DNA from: CAVTLG01 sp963802635
GTDB lineage: Bacteria > Chloroflexota > Ktedonobacteria > Ktedonobacterales > Ktedonobacteraceae
Assembly (NCBI GenBank): GCA_963802635.1
Contig: CAWDJJ010000002.1
Coordinates: forward strand, 1,383,025-1,447,024
Direction of reading: 5' to 3'
Length of the DNA: 64,000 nt
A program made the translations under genes and the position numbers. The notes under the pieces are model-generated. The model was not told the origin of the DNA and did no database searches. It saw nothing but the letters and a program-made list of their open reading frames with translations. Below, piece after piece: positions 16,275-27,163 of this stretch. Each line of letters opens with the position of its first letter. Within the stretch, counting starts at the first letter, position 1.

Positions 16275-16337
16275 CGATGAGAACATTGTATCCTACCTCA
16301 CCCTCCATTTACAATCCTATAAGAAAGGAGATTTACT

Positions 16338-17984
16338 ATGTCTATATCGCCAATTAAAAACTATCCCTGCTATGATTATCCATTGCTCATTAAGCATTTG
16401 CTTCACGCTCCTCTGGCAACTGCTCCCGAACAGGAGATTGTCTATCAGGATGTGAACCGCTTTACTTATCAGGGGTTACGGCAACGGATCAGCCAGTTGG
16501 CTAACGGCCTTGCCGCATTGGGTGTGAGACCTGGCGATACCGTTGCCGTGATGGACTGGGACAGCCATCGTTATCTGGAGTGCTATTTCGCTATTCCGAT
16601 GATGGGTGCGGTGTTACAAACTGTAAACATCCGCTTGTCTCCAGAACAGATCATCTATACTCTCAATCACGCTGCGGCTAATGTCATCTTCTGTCACACC
16701 GACTTCTTGCCAATCCTCGATTTGATAAGGGATCGTCTGGAAACAGCGAAAACCTTCGTGTTGTTGAGCGATAGTAATAGCACGGAATCCCAAAAGATCG
16801 ATGGTGCGTTTGTAGCTCCATACGAAGAATTATTGCGTAGAAGCACGGAAGATTTTGATTTCCCTGATTTCGATGAAAATACACGCGCCACGACTTTTTA
16901 TACAACCGGTACTACTGGTAAACCGAAAGGGGTTTATTACAGTCACCGGCAACTTGTGTTGCACACGCTCGCTTTACTTGGGTCGTTGTCCAGCACCAGC
17001 GGGAAGCAAAACTTTCATCGTGGCGATGTTTATATGCCTATTACTCCCATGTTCCATGTCCATGCCTGGGGACTTCCCTATGTCGCAACGGCAATGGGTG
17101 TCAAACAGGTTTATCCGGGCCGCTACCAGGCAGATACGTTGTTGGCCCTCATCAAGCGGGAACATGTGACCTTCTCTCATTGTGTACCAACTATTCTGCA
17201 CATGATCTTATCGAGTCCTGAGGTGGACAATGTAGATCTGTCAAGCTGGAAAGTGATCGTCGGAGGTTCTGCCGTCCCCAGCGGTCTGGCGAAGCTAGCC
17301 ATAGAAAAGGGGATAGATCTCTTCACTGGCTATGGTATGTCGGAAACTTGCCCAGTCCTGTCGCTCGCACAAATGAAGCCCTCCGCGACAGAGCCGAATG
17401 TAGATGAACAAATGGAGTACCGTACCAAGGCTGGCCTGCCTATCCAACTTGTTGATCTACGCGTCGTTGATGAGCAGATGCGCGACTTACCTCATGATGG
17501 TAAGACGAGTGGTGAAGTTGTCGCCCGCGCACCATGGCTCACCCAGGGCTATCTGAACGACCCGGTCAATTCCGAACATCTCTGGCGGGGTGGCTATCTA
17601 CATACGGGCGATGTTGGGATAATTGATCCCGAGGGCTATCTCCAGATCACTGATCGTATCAAAGATGTTATTAAAAGTGGCGGCGAATGGATTTCTTCCC
17701 TGACAATCGAAGACATTATTTCTCAGTGCCTTGGGGTAAGTGAAGTTGCGGTAATTGGCAAGCTAGACGAGCGATGGGGAGAACGTCCGCTTGCTTTGGT
17801 TGTCGTGAAGGAGCAGCATACAGGTGTCATCACTGAGCAGAGTATTCAGGCTCACGTCAAAGAGTTTGCCAATCGGGGGGTTATCTCTAAATGGGCTATA
17901 CCAGAGGTTCGCTTTGTGGATACTCTGGATAAGACCAGCGTGGGTAAACTCGACAAGAAGGTGCTACGTCAAAAGTACAGTTAA
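16338..17984 (+). CDS. AMP-forming acyl-CoA synthetase (fatty-acid/organic-acid CoA ligase)
   Basis: A 548-residue ANL-family enzyme that activates a carboxylic acid with ATP and CoA. Visible motifs: the P-loop YTTGTTGKPKG near residue 190, GYGMSETCPV, YLHTGDVGIIDPEGYLQITD and RIKDVIKSGGEWIS, plus a C-terminal SVGKLDKK lysine. ATG 16338 has AAAGGAG upstream. It is divergent from the PucR-type activator. The closest functional class is medium/long-chain fatty-acyl-CoA ligase; the substrate is not determined. Confidence 0.9.
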   Translation: MSISPIKNYPCYDYPLLIKHLLHAPLATAPEQEIVYQDVNRFTYQGLRQRISQLANGLAALGVRPGDTVAVMDWDSHRYLECYFAIPMMGAVLQTVNIRLSPEQIIYTLNHAAANVIFCHTDFLPILDLIRDRLETAKTFVLLSDSNSTESQKIDGAFVAPYEELLRRSTEDFDFPDFDENTRATTFYTTGTTGKPKGVYYSHRQLVLHTLALLGSLSSTSGKQNFHRGDVYMPITPMFHVHAWGLPYVATAMGVKQVYPGRYQADTLLALIKREHVTFSHCVPTILHMILSSPEVDNVDLSSWKVIVGGSAVPSGLAKLAIEKGIDLFTGYGMSETCPVLSLAQMKPSATEPNVDEQMEYRTKAGLPIQLVDLRVVDEQMRDLPHDGKTSGEVVARAPWLTQGYLNDPVNSEHLWRGGYLHTGDVGIIDPEGYLQITDRIKDVIKSGGEWISSLTIEDIISQCLGVSEVAVIGKLDERWGERPLALVVVKEQHTGVITEQSIQAHVKEFANRGVISKWAIPEVRFVDTLDKTSVGKLDKKVLRQKYS

Positions 17985-18820
17985 TGCATGTCCAACCGCA
18001 GAGGCGGACTTGTTCTTCCTGCGGTCGCTATTTAAACAGAGGTAACTAGCGCTCACCTGTCCATTTGAGGGAAACAGGGTAGGGGCGTGTTCTGGCACAT
18101 GCGCCAGAACACGCCCCTACCCTGTTTCCCCACATTAGAGAAGATCCCCGATGGTGGCGGATACAACTACCCAGAAAGACTATATAGAGAGACAACGCTA
18201 TATGAATTGTCGTGTGCACATGATCAGGTCAAGTTATGCTCAGTGGAGGCAATGCAACTGCTACTGGAAGATCACTTCATCTAGTCGATGATACTCTGAA
18301 CGGGAGTGTAACTGCCTGTGAGCAACTCCACTCATCACACGATAACGGTATAGATACATACTTATGAGAAACCCGCAGGTTCCTGTCGCGATCATTAGCG
18401 CCATGAAAACACAGAATGTTGCCAACATAGATATTTTTCCTTCTCTACCAGGGGGATGAGGACCTGCTCATCATAGCCTCCCTCTGTTCCTGATAGATTA
18501 AGCATACAGCCGTATTACTGCCAATGAGATGCCCTGCGCTGACGAAAATGTGCCATGGATCGGGAACTTGCTAGCTGGTGCAGGTTTCCTTCCACAATTT
18601 TTTTGTCTGGACTGTGCAACACGGCGCATTCTGGCGTACAATCAACAGTGCTGGCTCTCCTCCTTTGATAAGCATGAGTACATTAAAGCCGGGTTGCTGG
18701 TTGCGTACGGAAGGTTTCTCTGGCTAGCGTCTGAACATTATGGACTCCGCGCAAATACCAGCACACTATTTGGGAGTATAGCAAAAACATTTGGTTTTCT
18801 ATGTGTAAAGGCAGCACTGT
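17985..18820. other. 836-base gap: 28-bp hairpin, no convincing gene
   Basis: Between the acyl-CoA synthetase and the xylulokinase. It holds a weak hairpin ACCGCAG/CTGCGGT (17995-18025) after the synthetase stop and the long perfect hairpin at 18069-18130. Short frames on both strands lack a ribosome site and family features. A weak AAAGG precedes the xylulokinase ATG. Confidence 0.6.
18069..18130. repeat. Perfect 28-bp inverted repeat (6-base loop)
   Basis: The left arm 18069-18096 (starting GGGAAACAGGGTAGGGGCGT) is fully complementary to 18103-18130, with loop ACATGC. Single diverged copies of the right arm, without the inverted partner, lie near 25990-26020, 50021-50052 (other strand) and 56401-56432. 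It belongs to a GC-rich dispersed repeat family; in RNA it would form a very stable hairpin and may terminate transcription. Confidence 0.75.
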
Positions 18821-20359
18821 ATGCAAACACTTCTCGGGCTTGATCTTGGTACAACTGGCGTCAAAGCGGCCATTTTTGCGGTAGATGATGGGCGTGTCAT
18901 TGCGGATGCTTTTTTTGAGTATCAGCTCTACCATCCCCATCCGGGTTGGGCGGAGCAAAGCCCTGCTGAATGGTGGATGGCTACTCTGGCGGCTATTCGA
19001 GCCTGTCTTGCTGCTGGTGCAACGCGAGGTGCTCAGGCTGCTGATGTACTCGGGGTAGGGTTATCGGGTCAAATGCACGGCGTCGTGTTGCTGGATGAAC
19101 AGCAGCAAGTATTGCGTCCTTGCATTATCTGGGCAGATCAGCGCAGTGAGGCACAGTGTCGTTGGATGACTGAGCGTGTGGGCGCGAGCAAGCTCATTGA
19201 ATATGTCAGTAATCCCGCGCTGACGGGCTTCACTGCTCCTAAGCTACTGTGGGTGCGCGATAACGAGCCAGAACTCTTTGCTAGAGCGCGCACATTGTTG
19301 CTGCCCAAGGACTACATTCGTTATCTGTTGACTGGCGTACAGGCGATGGAGATTTCTGACGCGGCTGGCACTTGTCTGCTGGATGTGAAGCATGGCGTAT
19401 GGTCGCAAGAGGTGCTGAAGGCGCTAGAACTTGACCCGGCATTATTGCCACCCGTGGTACCAGCGGATACGGCCAGTGGCACGATTAGCGCAGAAGTTGC
19501 GACGCTGACGGGCCTACCTGCTGGCACGCCGGTTGCTGGTGGTGGAGCGGACAACGCGTGTGGTGCAGTTGGCAATGGTGTAGTTGTATCTGGTCTGGCT
19601 CTGGTTTCTGTGGGCACGAGTGGTATTGTGCTGGCCTATGCAAATACGCCGCAGGTGGATACATCAGGGCCTGTGCCGCGTGTGCATACCTTTAACCATG
19701 CTGTGCCCAATGCCTGGTATCTTATGGGCGTCACGCAGGGAGCTGGTCTTTCACTGCGCTGGGTGCGTGATAATATAGGTTTGCCGGAGCGCGCGTTGGA
19801 GCGATGGACTGGTACTGATGCGTATACGCTGCTGGAGAAAGAGGCGCAGCGCGTGCCACCTGGCAGTGATGGTTTGATCTTTCTGCCTTACTTGCAGGGT
19901 GAACGTACGCCGCATCTGGATGCTTATGCTCGTGGCGGTTGGATTGGTCTCACGGCCAGCCACGACCGGCGTCACCTCGTGCGCTCCGTCCTGGAGGGTG
20001 TTGCATTTAGCTTGAAGGATTGTTTTTCCATTATTGGTGAGCAAGGCTTGCGGCTGGACCAGTTGCGTGCCACAGGTGGTGGAGCTAAGAGTCCGTTATG
20101 GCGACAGATCATTGCGGACGTGCTGGGCGTTGAACTGGTTACGACGAATGCAACCGAGGGACCTGCCTTTGGTGCAGCGCTCTTAGCCGGTGTAGCGGGT
20201 GGTGTCTATGGCTCGGTGCAAGAGGCGTGTGAGCAAACCGTGCGGGTACTCGAGCGCACAGAGCCTCGTGCCGAGGCTGCACCTGCATATGCGCAAGCCT
20301 ATGAAACGTATAGGGCGCTCTATCCGGCGCTAAAACCTATTATGAGCCGACCGCTGTAA
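18821..20359 (+). CDS. xylB: Xylulokinase
   Basis: A 512-residue FGGY sugar kinase that phosphorylates D-xylulose with ATP. N-terminal ATPase motif LLGLDLGTTGVKAAIF, substrate loop VGLSGQMHGVVLLD, IIWADQRSEAQ, and C-terminal GGGADNACGAVGNG and RATGGGAKSPLWRQI. Length is typical. No xylose isomerase or sugar transporter is next to it, so it may serve pentose use encoded elsewhere. The Shine-Dalgarno is weak. Confidence 0.92.
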   Translation: MQTLLGLDLGTTGVKAAIFAVDDGRVIADAFFEYQLYHPHPGWAEQSPAEWWMATLAAIRACLAAGATRGAQAADVLGVGLSGQMHGVVLLDEQQQVLRPCIIWADQRSEAQCRWMTERVGASKLIEYVSNPALTGFTAPKLLWVRDNEPELFARARTLLLPKDYIRYLLTGVQAMEISDAAGTCLLDVKHGVWSQEVLKALELDPALLPPVVPADTASGTISAEVATLTGLPAGTPVAGGGADNACGAVGNGVVVSGLALVSVGTSGIVLAYANTPQVDTSGPVPRVHTFNHAVPNAWYLMGVTQGAGLSLRWVRDNIGLPERALERWTGTDAYTLLEKEAQRVPPGSDGLIFLPYLQGERTPHLDAYARGGWIGLTASHDRRHLVRSVLEGVAFSLKDCFSIIGEQGLRLDQLRATGGGAKSPLWRQIIADVLGVELVTTNATEGPAFGAALLAGVAGGVYGSVQEACEQTVRVLERTEPRAEAAPAYAQAYETYRALYPALKPIMSRPL

Positions 20360-20376
20360 GCCCTGGTAAAAAGGGA

Positions 20377-20419
20377 AGATCAACGAGGTTTGTAAGAAGC
20401 AATCTCGCTGATCTTTTTT
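20377..20419 (+). terminator. Rho-independent terminator after xylulokinase (probably bidirectional)
   Basis: AGATCA(A)CGAG pairs with CTCG(C)TGATCT and is followed by TTTTTT at 20414-20419. An A run at 20368-20372 gives a T run on the other strand, which would serve the convergent DUF4190-like gene ending at 20435. Confidence 0.75.
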
Positions 20420-20434
20420 GTTGCATATGCTCTC

Positions 20435-20920
20435 TTAGTAGGTAGAAGAAGAGGAAGCTGAGTTTATTGCCGCTATAATGCCTGCGAAGAAAAGTGCGCT
20501 CCAAATCAAGCCGATAACCAGCGCAATAATGGAGAGCACGAATCCCACTATGGCAATAGTGCGGCGTGACACGGCACGGCGTCCCATCGCTGACAGGATG
20601 ATACCAATGATGGCAGCGAGAAAGCCGAGAAAGGGTATCCAGCAGAATACCAGGCTGCCAATGCCAACGACGAGTCCCGCTATGGCTAATCCACTCCCGG
20701 GTTCTGCCTGGCTCATGCCAGGCACTTGATAGGCATTATACTGGTTGTTAGCATTATACTGGTTGCTATAGGAACTAGAAGGCGGATATCCGCCAGGCTG
20801 TACAGGTTGATTTGCCTGTTCATTAGGCGGATAATAGGTGTATCCTGGTTGATTCTGTTGATTGGGAGGTTGATAATATGGTGGTGTTGGATCACTATAA
20901 GGTGGTGTTGGATCACTCAT
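20435..20920 (-). CDS. DUF4190-like membrane protein with proline-rich tail
   Basis: A 161-residue protein. The first about 70 residues are rich in Pro, Gln, Asn and Tyr with short repeats (SDPTPPY twice, NQYNA twice). Two hydrophobic segments follow: GLAIAGLVVGIGSLVFCWIP continuing into FLGFLAAIIGIILSAMG, and IAIVGFVLSIIALVIGLIWS, the DUF4190 pattern. ATG 20920 has GAGGAG upstream. Function unknown; likely a small inner-membrane protein with a cytoplasmic disordered tail. Confidence 0.75.
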   Translation of the reverse strand: MSDPTPPYSDPTPPYYQPPNQQNQPGYTYYPPNEQANQPVQPGGYPPSSSYSNQYNANNQYNAYQVPGMSQAEPGSGLAIAGLVVGIGSLVFCWIPFLGFLAAIIGIILSAMGRRAVSRRTIAIVGFVLSIIALVIGLIWSALFFAGIIAAINSASSSSTY

Positions 20921-21170
20921 GTGACGACTTTCTCCTCTAGAAACATCCGCTTCTAATGGCAGCTAAGCGTAAAGCTTTTTGATATGCCTATGTTCAGATG
21001 GATGAAAACAATGATTTCATAAGTATAATGAAATACGTCGGTCTGAAAAGAACAGCGTACTCCTGGCACGTCCCTCTAGCAGCCTCCTCGATGAGTATAA
21101 CTTATGAACGTCAAAGTTACAATATATTGGGTGATAAAAAAGAGTATTTGTCCCTATTGGTAGCGCTACA

Positions 21171-24108
21171 TTAAGTGGTGGAGGTTTCCTTGTTCGTGCT
21201 CATTTTCACAGGATTATAAGACGGCTCGAAAGGCTCGATTATAGCATCTTTGACGCATACGTGCTGAACGTCGCAGCTTTTACATACCAGTTGCTCTGGG
21301 GCGGTAGCGCGGGTGACTTGGAAATCTTGTGCTTGAATCTTCGTTACGGTTGCATCGATAGAACTTGTGACCCGCTGCACCATTTCTGGCTGGTAGCGAA
21401 ATACCATCCTGGCATCTTCCCGTCGTGCTTCGGCTGTCCAGTACAGGACCAGACGTTGGGGACGTACGTGATAGCGTTTCTCCACGGCGTAGGCGTAGAT
21501 ACACAGTTGCCGTTCATAATCTATCAGACTATCTACATCTGCTGCTGGTCGTGGAGCTGTCTTAAAGTCCAGGATTTCGAGTCCATTCTGGCTCTGTGTC
21601 AGTAAATCGATTCTACCAGTGAGCACATAGCCATCTTTTTCTACCGTGACAGGCACCTCAATAGCTACTATGTGTTGCATCTCTTGCCGATTTTGTCTGA
21701 AGTAGTTATAAATCTGTGTAAATGCTCTTGCTTTCACTGTGGGGTCAGCAGGCCCGTCATGGTGACAGAGAAGACAGCTATAGACGCGTTCGAAAACGCC
21801 CCGTATGGTGTTTTCGTTGAGTGTCTCTATGTTGCCATCATGAGCAATACTCAAGAGTTCTTCGATACTCTGATGCACCAGCAGTCCCAGGAAGACCTCT
21901 CCTGGACGTGCAGGAGCAAAGTTATACTCGCGAAAGTATTGATACTGTCGTGGACACGTCTCATACATTTGAATATGGCTAGTGAAACTATAGTCTCGTT
22001 TCATCATGGGCAGATTTTTTTGTCGTGGTCGTAGTGCTTGAGGGAGTTCGTTTTGTATCGCAGACCAGCGGGGAAGGCCTTGCAACAGGCTGTCAAAATA
22101 TTTTTGCGGTGGTTTTTGCTTCTGTCCTGTCAGTACCAGCAGGTTTTCTGCACGCGAGAAGGCAACATAATAAAGACGCATCATGTCAAAACCTGGAATG
22201 CGTTTCTCCGGCTCAAACTTCCCGCGTGGGTAAAACTTTTGTAGATCTCTGTCCAGCACTTGTGCGCCCATGTGTTTTGTATGCAGACTACCGACGACAA
22301 CGACCGGAAACTCAAGTCCTTTTGCCTGATGGATGGTCAGAATTTGCACATGTCCCTTACGTAGAGGCTGTTCAGCGTCTTCATACTCATTAATCCCGCC
22401 GTCTTCAAGGAGACGCAGAAATGTGTAGAAGAAGTCTGTACGTATGGACCGCTGTGTTCTCTGCGTAATAGCCGCATGGTGATAAAAGTTCTGAAAAGTC
22501 TGTAATATATTTGAAAAGATAACCAGATTACGCATAGTCTGTTCATTTGCAGCAAGGGTAGCAAAAGGCTCGACTGCCAGCAGGCGATAAAAAAAGTCCG
22601 TGAGCCGTGTGTGCTGTTCTGGTGCTCTCTGACCCTCTTGGTCCTGCGTAGGACAAGCTATCTCTGCTTTGAGCTGTTGCAACAGTATGTGCAGTGGATG
22701 TGTGGTGTTGTATTGGCTATGTAGCTCGGTGATACACTGTTTCTGCACATAGTTGGCAAAACTTTCATGAGAGAGAAAATCTCCCTGTAGTTCTCCTGCA
22801 TAATCAAGCAGTATAGCGAAGCTGGCAAGCATGAGGCAAACCTCTTTCTGGCGAAAGTAGGAGCGTGCTCGGGGACAAAAAAGAGGAATGTGTCTCTTTT
22901 CCAGCGCATCTCTATAGCCGTCGCTATGCTCGGGCTTGACGCTATACAATAGCAAGGCAATTTGGCTATAATCGGTGATAATCTCTTTCTCCTTCAGGAA
23001 GAGTACAAGATCGGCGAATTGTTCTGCCTCGTCGTACATATCTTGGCCCTCGATAGCAAATACTGCTGGCGCATCTGGATATTGTTTCCTGCTATCGGGT
23101 ACAATCGTTTTGTTGTGGCGGAAGACTGTCTCCCCATCACTTGTCCAGTCTGCGGAAGCCATCCAGCGATCATATTTTGCGACAATCTCTCTATGAGAGC
23201 GGTAGTTTGTGCTCAGGTAGATGGTTGTACAATTGGCCGTACGCAATGCAAACTCCAGAATATTGCGCACGGTTGCACCTCTAAAGCGGTAGAGGGCCTG
23301 ATCTTCATCGCCAACCACGCATAGATTTGTTGTTGTGGAGGCCAGTTGCTGAATAATCTGTTCTTGAACATAGTTGGTATCCTGGTACTCATCCACGAAC
23401 ACGTAGCGAAACTGTGAGATGATTTTCTGCTTGCTTACAGGACGATGGAGTAGTGTGTATGTCGTTTTCAGCAAGGCCGCAAAGCTAACACTGTTTTTGT
23501 CTCTTAAGAGCTTGCAATAGCGCTTGTATGCCTCGGCCAGATAGTACGAAAAGGCTCTCATGTCTACGAGAAGTTCATGGATATCAACGAGTTCTTCCAT
23601 CAGCTTATCGCAGTATTCTTGCAACCGTTTCGCAATCTCCCAATTTGTACCCCATTTCTGTTGAAAGTAAGCTTGTGCCTCGCCTGGTGCAATGTACTCT
23701 AAGTGTTGGAAGATAAAGAGGCGTTGTGTGAACTGATCAAGTATCTGGTAATCATTGCCGAAGTTTCGCATCGTGCCGGTTTTCCATGATTAGCTGGTTG
23801 CAAATGCTATGAATGGTGCCAACACGTAGTTGTGCTAAATCGCCTTGATATGCCATCTGTTGAGCCAGTGCTAGCAGGCGATGGTACATTTCTTTCGCCG
23901 CTTTATCTGTATAGGTGCAGAGTATCAATTGTTCAGGTGTAGCTTTGCCGAGCAGCAAAAGATTCATGATCCTGAGAAGCAAGCATTGAGTCTTGCCCGA
24001 TCCCGGACCAGCAATCACCAGTAAGGGACCTTCGTCATGCATAATAACACTTTTTTGATGCCTATTAAGATCAGGAAATGTAACATCCAATTTTTTTGCT
24101 ATATCCAT
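21171..24108 (-). pseudogene. UvrD-type helicase fused to PD-(D/E)XK nuclease, split by a frameshift
   Basis: Two frames overlapping by 20 bases make one protein of about 978 residues. The first (23752-24108) has VIAGPGSGKTQCLLLRI (Walker A) and motif Ia and stops at LRQ. The second (21171-23771) has VDEYQDTNYVQEQI, VVGDEDQALYRFRGA, STNYRSHREIV, IHQAKGLEFPVVVVGS and YYVAFSRAENLLVLTG, then a nuclease domain (GRIDLL, EILDFKTA) with cysteines CPRQY and CKSCDVQHVC, as in AddB/Cas4-like Fe-S nucleases. Removing one A from AAA near 23766 joins the frames (DANFGNDYQ). Likely role: DNA end processing, repair or defence. The break may be a read error. Confidence 0.85.
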
Positions 24109-24571
24109 CTATTATGACCTTTGCTATTTACTTCTATCAACTTTAGGTCTATGTTGCGACTATAGGGGTTATCTTGGATAAAAGTCAAGCAAAAATTATT
24201 ACGATGTACTCATAATTCAGGCTGTAAATATTAACAATATGATTAAAAAGAAACAAAATGATACGTAGTTTGATCGATTGATCAACAAAGCATATTATTT
24301 AACTGCTAATGGCTATAAAAGATGCAAAAAATGTGCATGGGATACATATTGACAATGCTTAAGAATTTGTATATGCTCTTCTGGAAGAGTTTTGTTTATA
24401 TGTGCTATCTTCTTGTATAAAACGAATACCTCTTGTCGAGTACAGGAACCTGCTAGCAACAAAGGGTAGTCATAAATAAAGTCGCCAATGTTAGCAGTAG
24501 AGTGGACTTGCATTATTCGCGTGGTGGAGAAAGAGGAAATGTGGCGAATTTGCTGATAAAAGGAGCTTTTC
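24109..24571. other. 463-base AT-rich divergent promoter region
   Basis: It lies between the helicase-nuclease (minus) and the surface protein (plus). It is much richer in A/T than its surroundings. A minus-strand frame at 24313-24573 is open for 86 codons, but its ATG coincides with the plus-strand start and no family was recognised. No repeat or RNA gene was seen. Confidence 0.5.
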
Positions 24572-25967
24572 ATGCGTGATTTTCCTCGTCAGAAGCTGAG
24601 AGAAACTCATTTCAACCTATGGTTCTTCTTTGTGTGATAATCCTACGCGTTGTCGGAGCTTGCTGCTTGATAGCTGTAGTGATTACCAATTGGAAGTGGA
24701 TGTGCTCATCAACGCGTTGGCGGAGGGAGTTGTGCCTGAATTGAGGCAGTCCACGGGCAGTGTACCGTATGTGCAACTGCTCGCGCGTGTTGCCAAGCGT
24801 TTGCAAGATAAGCGCGGTATGACGGATGTTGCTGCTCGTTGGGCGGTGAACTCCTGGGCGCTGGCTCTTGGTATCATCTCGGCCTCTCCTGGTGAAGCGG
24901 CAATTGCACCTGGTCTTCCTACTGAGTTAGCATCTTATAACAAAGTAGCACCTACGGAAGCCGCCAGATCGGGTATGGCTCCTGCCAGCGAAGGTGTGCC
25001 AAATGCCTATCAGTATCCGCTTCCGTTGGTAGATGGCACTTATCCTCCGCAGCCCTCATACGCTCCTTCCGATCCTTACGCATCATCACAGCCACCACCA
25101 CCGCCACCAAACGTCCAGGGAACTTCCTATACCACTAAGTCGGTAGAACCTACGCATCCTCCATCTACTACAATACCAACTCATATGTCTGTGTCCGGTA
25201 GCCGGTCGAGTAAAACGTTGCTGATCTCTGGCATCGTTGCTTTGCTGGTGATTGCCAGTGTCATTAGTGTATTTGTCGTTCTTAGCCGTCAATCAGGTCC
25301 GAAGATAACACCGACACCAACGCCAGTGCCATATCCGTCACTATCAAGCGCTTATGGTGGGACGGCACGAAACATGACTGGGAGCTTAAATGCCAATGTC
25401 TCGCTCACGGCCATTGCACAGCAGCAAGGCAATGTCAGCGGCAATGTGACTATTGGGCTGCCTCTTTTAGGCTCTGGCCCATTCCAGGGCACAGTGTCGC
25501 ATAGTGGGTCTGTAGACTTTGTCGTCACCAGCAACGATGGCTCCAATGTGACCATTACCTTGACGGGATCAATTGCGAGCAGTGGTGCCATCAGTGGCAC
25601 GTACAGTGTCAATAACGGTCAAGGAGGAACCTGGGAGGTGGCATCTGCTACAGCGCCAGTCGTCTATCCAATCCTTTTTGCGAACTATAGCGGCACTTTC
25701 GCTAATAACGCAAACGGTCAGAGTGGCACAATCTCCCTGGCAAACAAGTCGCAGGATCAGCAGAACTTTACAGGAAATTTTCTGATTTCGGGTGTCTCTT
25801 ATCCTATGACGGGGACAGTGGGTAGCGATAATAGTATTCAGTTCTCAATTACGCCAAACGGGGCTACGATCAAGTTTGTGGGTTCGGTGAATACAGATGG
25901 GTCGTTGAGCGGTACGTATACCGCAACCACCGGTGGCAATGGCACCTGGAAGGTCACTCCTACCTAA
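24572..25967 (+). pseudogene. Membrane-anchored protein with helical N-terminal domain and two beta repeats; frameshift near start
   Basis: ATG 24572 has AAAAGGAG seven bases upstream and reads MRDFPRQKLRE; deleting one A from GAAAC at 24603-24605 continues it as LISTYGSSLCDNPTRCRSLL into the long open frame. Residues 1-90 form a helical domain ending AARWAVNSWALALG, known at the end or start of many bacterial zinc-ribbon and effector proteins. A Pro/Ser linker, one membrane helix (LLISGIVALLVIASVISVF) and two about 95-residue extracellular repeats ending GTWEVA and GTWKV follow. Probable role: surface binding; partner unknown. Without the correction the frame opens only at TTG 24630. Confidence 0.7.
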
Positions 25968-25984
25968 TCCTCATCTCTTCTTCT

Positions 25985-26020
25985 GTTCGCGCCCACGGGA
26001 CACGCCCCTATCTGGTTTTC
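25985..26020. repeat. Diverged copy of the GC-rich dispersed repeat
   Basis: GGGACACGCCCCTATCTGG continuing GTTTTC resembles the right arm of the 18069-18130 hairpin (ACACGCCCCTACCCTGTTTC). It lies in the gap after the surface protein. Confidence 0.4.
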
Positions 26021-26213
26021 TAATAGTGTGAAATCGCCATGATATGGGACGAATGACAGCCACGTCTGGGTGGAGCATTTGACAGTTAGCCAAAAACGCC
26101 TGAAAATGTATGGATTTCCGGTTTTCAGACTCTGCCTGAGAAAAGATCATTGAGGGCATTTCTGCTCCGGCTGACTTTCCGTTATCATCCAACGATTGGA
26201 AGGAACACTTTTG

Positions 26214-27119
26214 ATGAAAAAAATTACGCCACATTTATGGTTTGACAAAGAAGCGAAAGAGGCAGCGGAATTCTATACATCTGTATTTCCGAATGCAGAA
26301 GTTACGAACATAACAACACTCCACGATACGCCGTCGGGGGATTGTGATATGGTCTCGTTTGAGCTTTCGGGGCAGCCGTTCATGGCAATCAGTGCCGGTC
26401 CCCTGTTCAAATTCAGTCCGTCGGTATCATTCATCGTCAATTTTGATCCATCACGAGACAAGGGGGCGCGAGAGAACATTGATGTGCTGTGGGGGAAGTT
26501 ATCTCAAGGTGGCATAACTCTCATGCCACTTCAAAAGTATCCGTTCAGCGAGCGCTACGGCTGGTGCCAGGATAAATACGGTCTTTCATGGCAACTGATT
26601 CTATCGGACCCTGAAGGTGAAGAGAGACCTTTTATTGTTCCATCGCTGATGTTTGTGGGAGCTGTATGTGGCAAAGCCGAAGAGGCCATCAACTTTTACC
26701 TCTCTGTATTTAAGGACGCAAAATGGGGACGTGTTGCCCGCTACAGCAGAGGCCAAGAACCCGATAAAGAAGGAACGATAACCTTTGCCGACTTTCTGAT
26801 TGAGAACCAGTGGTTTGCTGCAATGGACAGCGCACGTGAATACGACTTTGCATTTAACGAAGCCATTTCTTTTGTGGTAAACTGTGAAGATCAACAAGAG
26901 ATTGACTACTACTGGGAGAGGCTCTCAGCCGTTCCTGAAGCAGAGCAGTGTGGTTGGCTGAAGGATAAATATGGCGTTTGCTGGCAGATTGTTCCTGCTG
27001 TCATGAACGAAATGCTGCAACGTGGTGATCAGGAAAAGAGAGAGCGTGTAACAAAAGCGTTCCTTCAAATGAAGAAATTTGATATTGACGCACTCAACAA
27101 AGTATACGAAGGAAAATAA
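26214..27119 (+). CDS. Tandem VOC/PhnB-like protein (3-demethylubiquinone methyltransferase-like fold)
   Basis: A 301-residue protein with two glyoxalase/PhnB-type modules: MKKITPHLWFDKEAKEAAEF at the start and VPSLMFVGAVCGKAEEAINF at about residue 143. Each contains a WCQDKYGLSWQL-type motif (second copy WLKDKYGVCWQI). The family is often annotated as 3-demethylubiquinone-9 3-methyltransferase-like, but no methyltransferase motif is present, so the reaction is unknown. The start ATG 26214 follows GGAAGGA; a TTG at 26196 is less likely. Confidence 0.85.
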   Translation: MKKITPHLWFDKEAKEAAEFYTSVFPNAEVTNITTLHDTPSGDCDMVSFELSGQPFMAISAGPLFKFSPSVSFIVNFDPSRDKGARENIDVLWGKLSQGGITLMPLQKYPFSERYGWCQDKYGLSWQLILSDPEGEERPFIVPSLMFVGAVCGKAEEAINFYLSVFKDAKWGRVARYSRGQEPDKEGTITFADFLIENQWFAAMDSAREYDFAFNEAISFVVNCEDQQEIDYYWERLSAVPEAEQCGWLKDKYGVCWQIVPAVMNEMLQRGDQEKRERVTKAFLQMKKFDIDALNKVYEGK

Positions 27120-27163
27120 GTACATGGAGTCATAGCTTGGCACAGCCCATACGCACCAACTTG

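Noticed and set aside
18529..18843. 104-codon plus-strand frame before xylulokinase
   Set aside because: No ribosome site, unusual composition, overlaps the xylulokinase start; probably chance.
23750..23775. Programmed ribosomal frameshift in the helicase-nuclease
   Set aside because: No slippery heptamer or downstream structure was evident, and the same kind of single-base run error recurs in unrelated genes.
24313..24573. 86-codon minus-strand frame before the surface protein
   Set aside because: Its ATG shares the CATG of a plus-strand start that has a much better ribosome site and continues into a conserved domain; no family signal.
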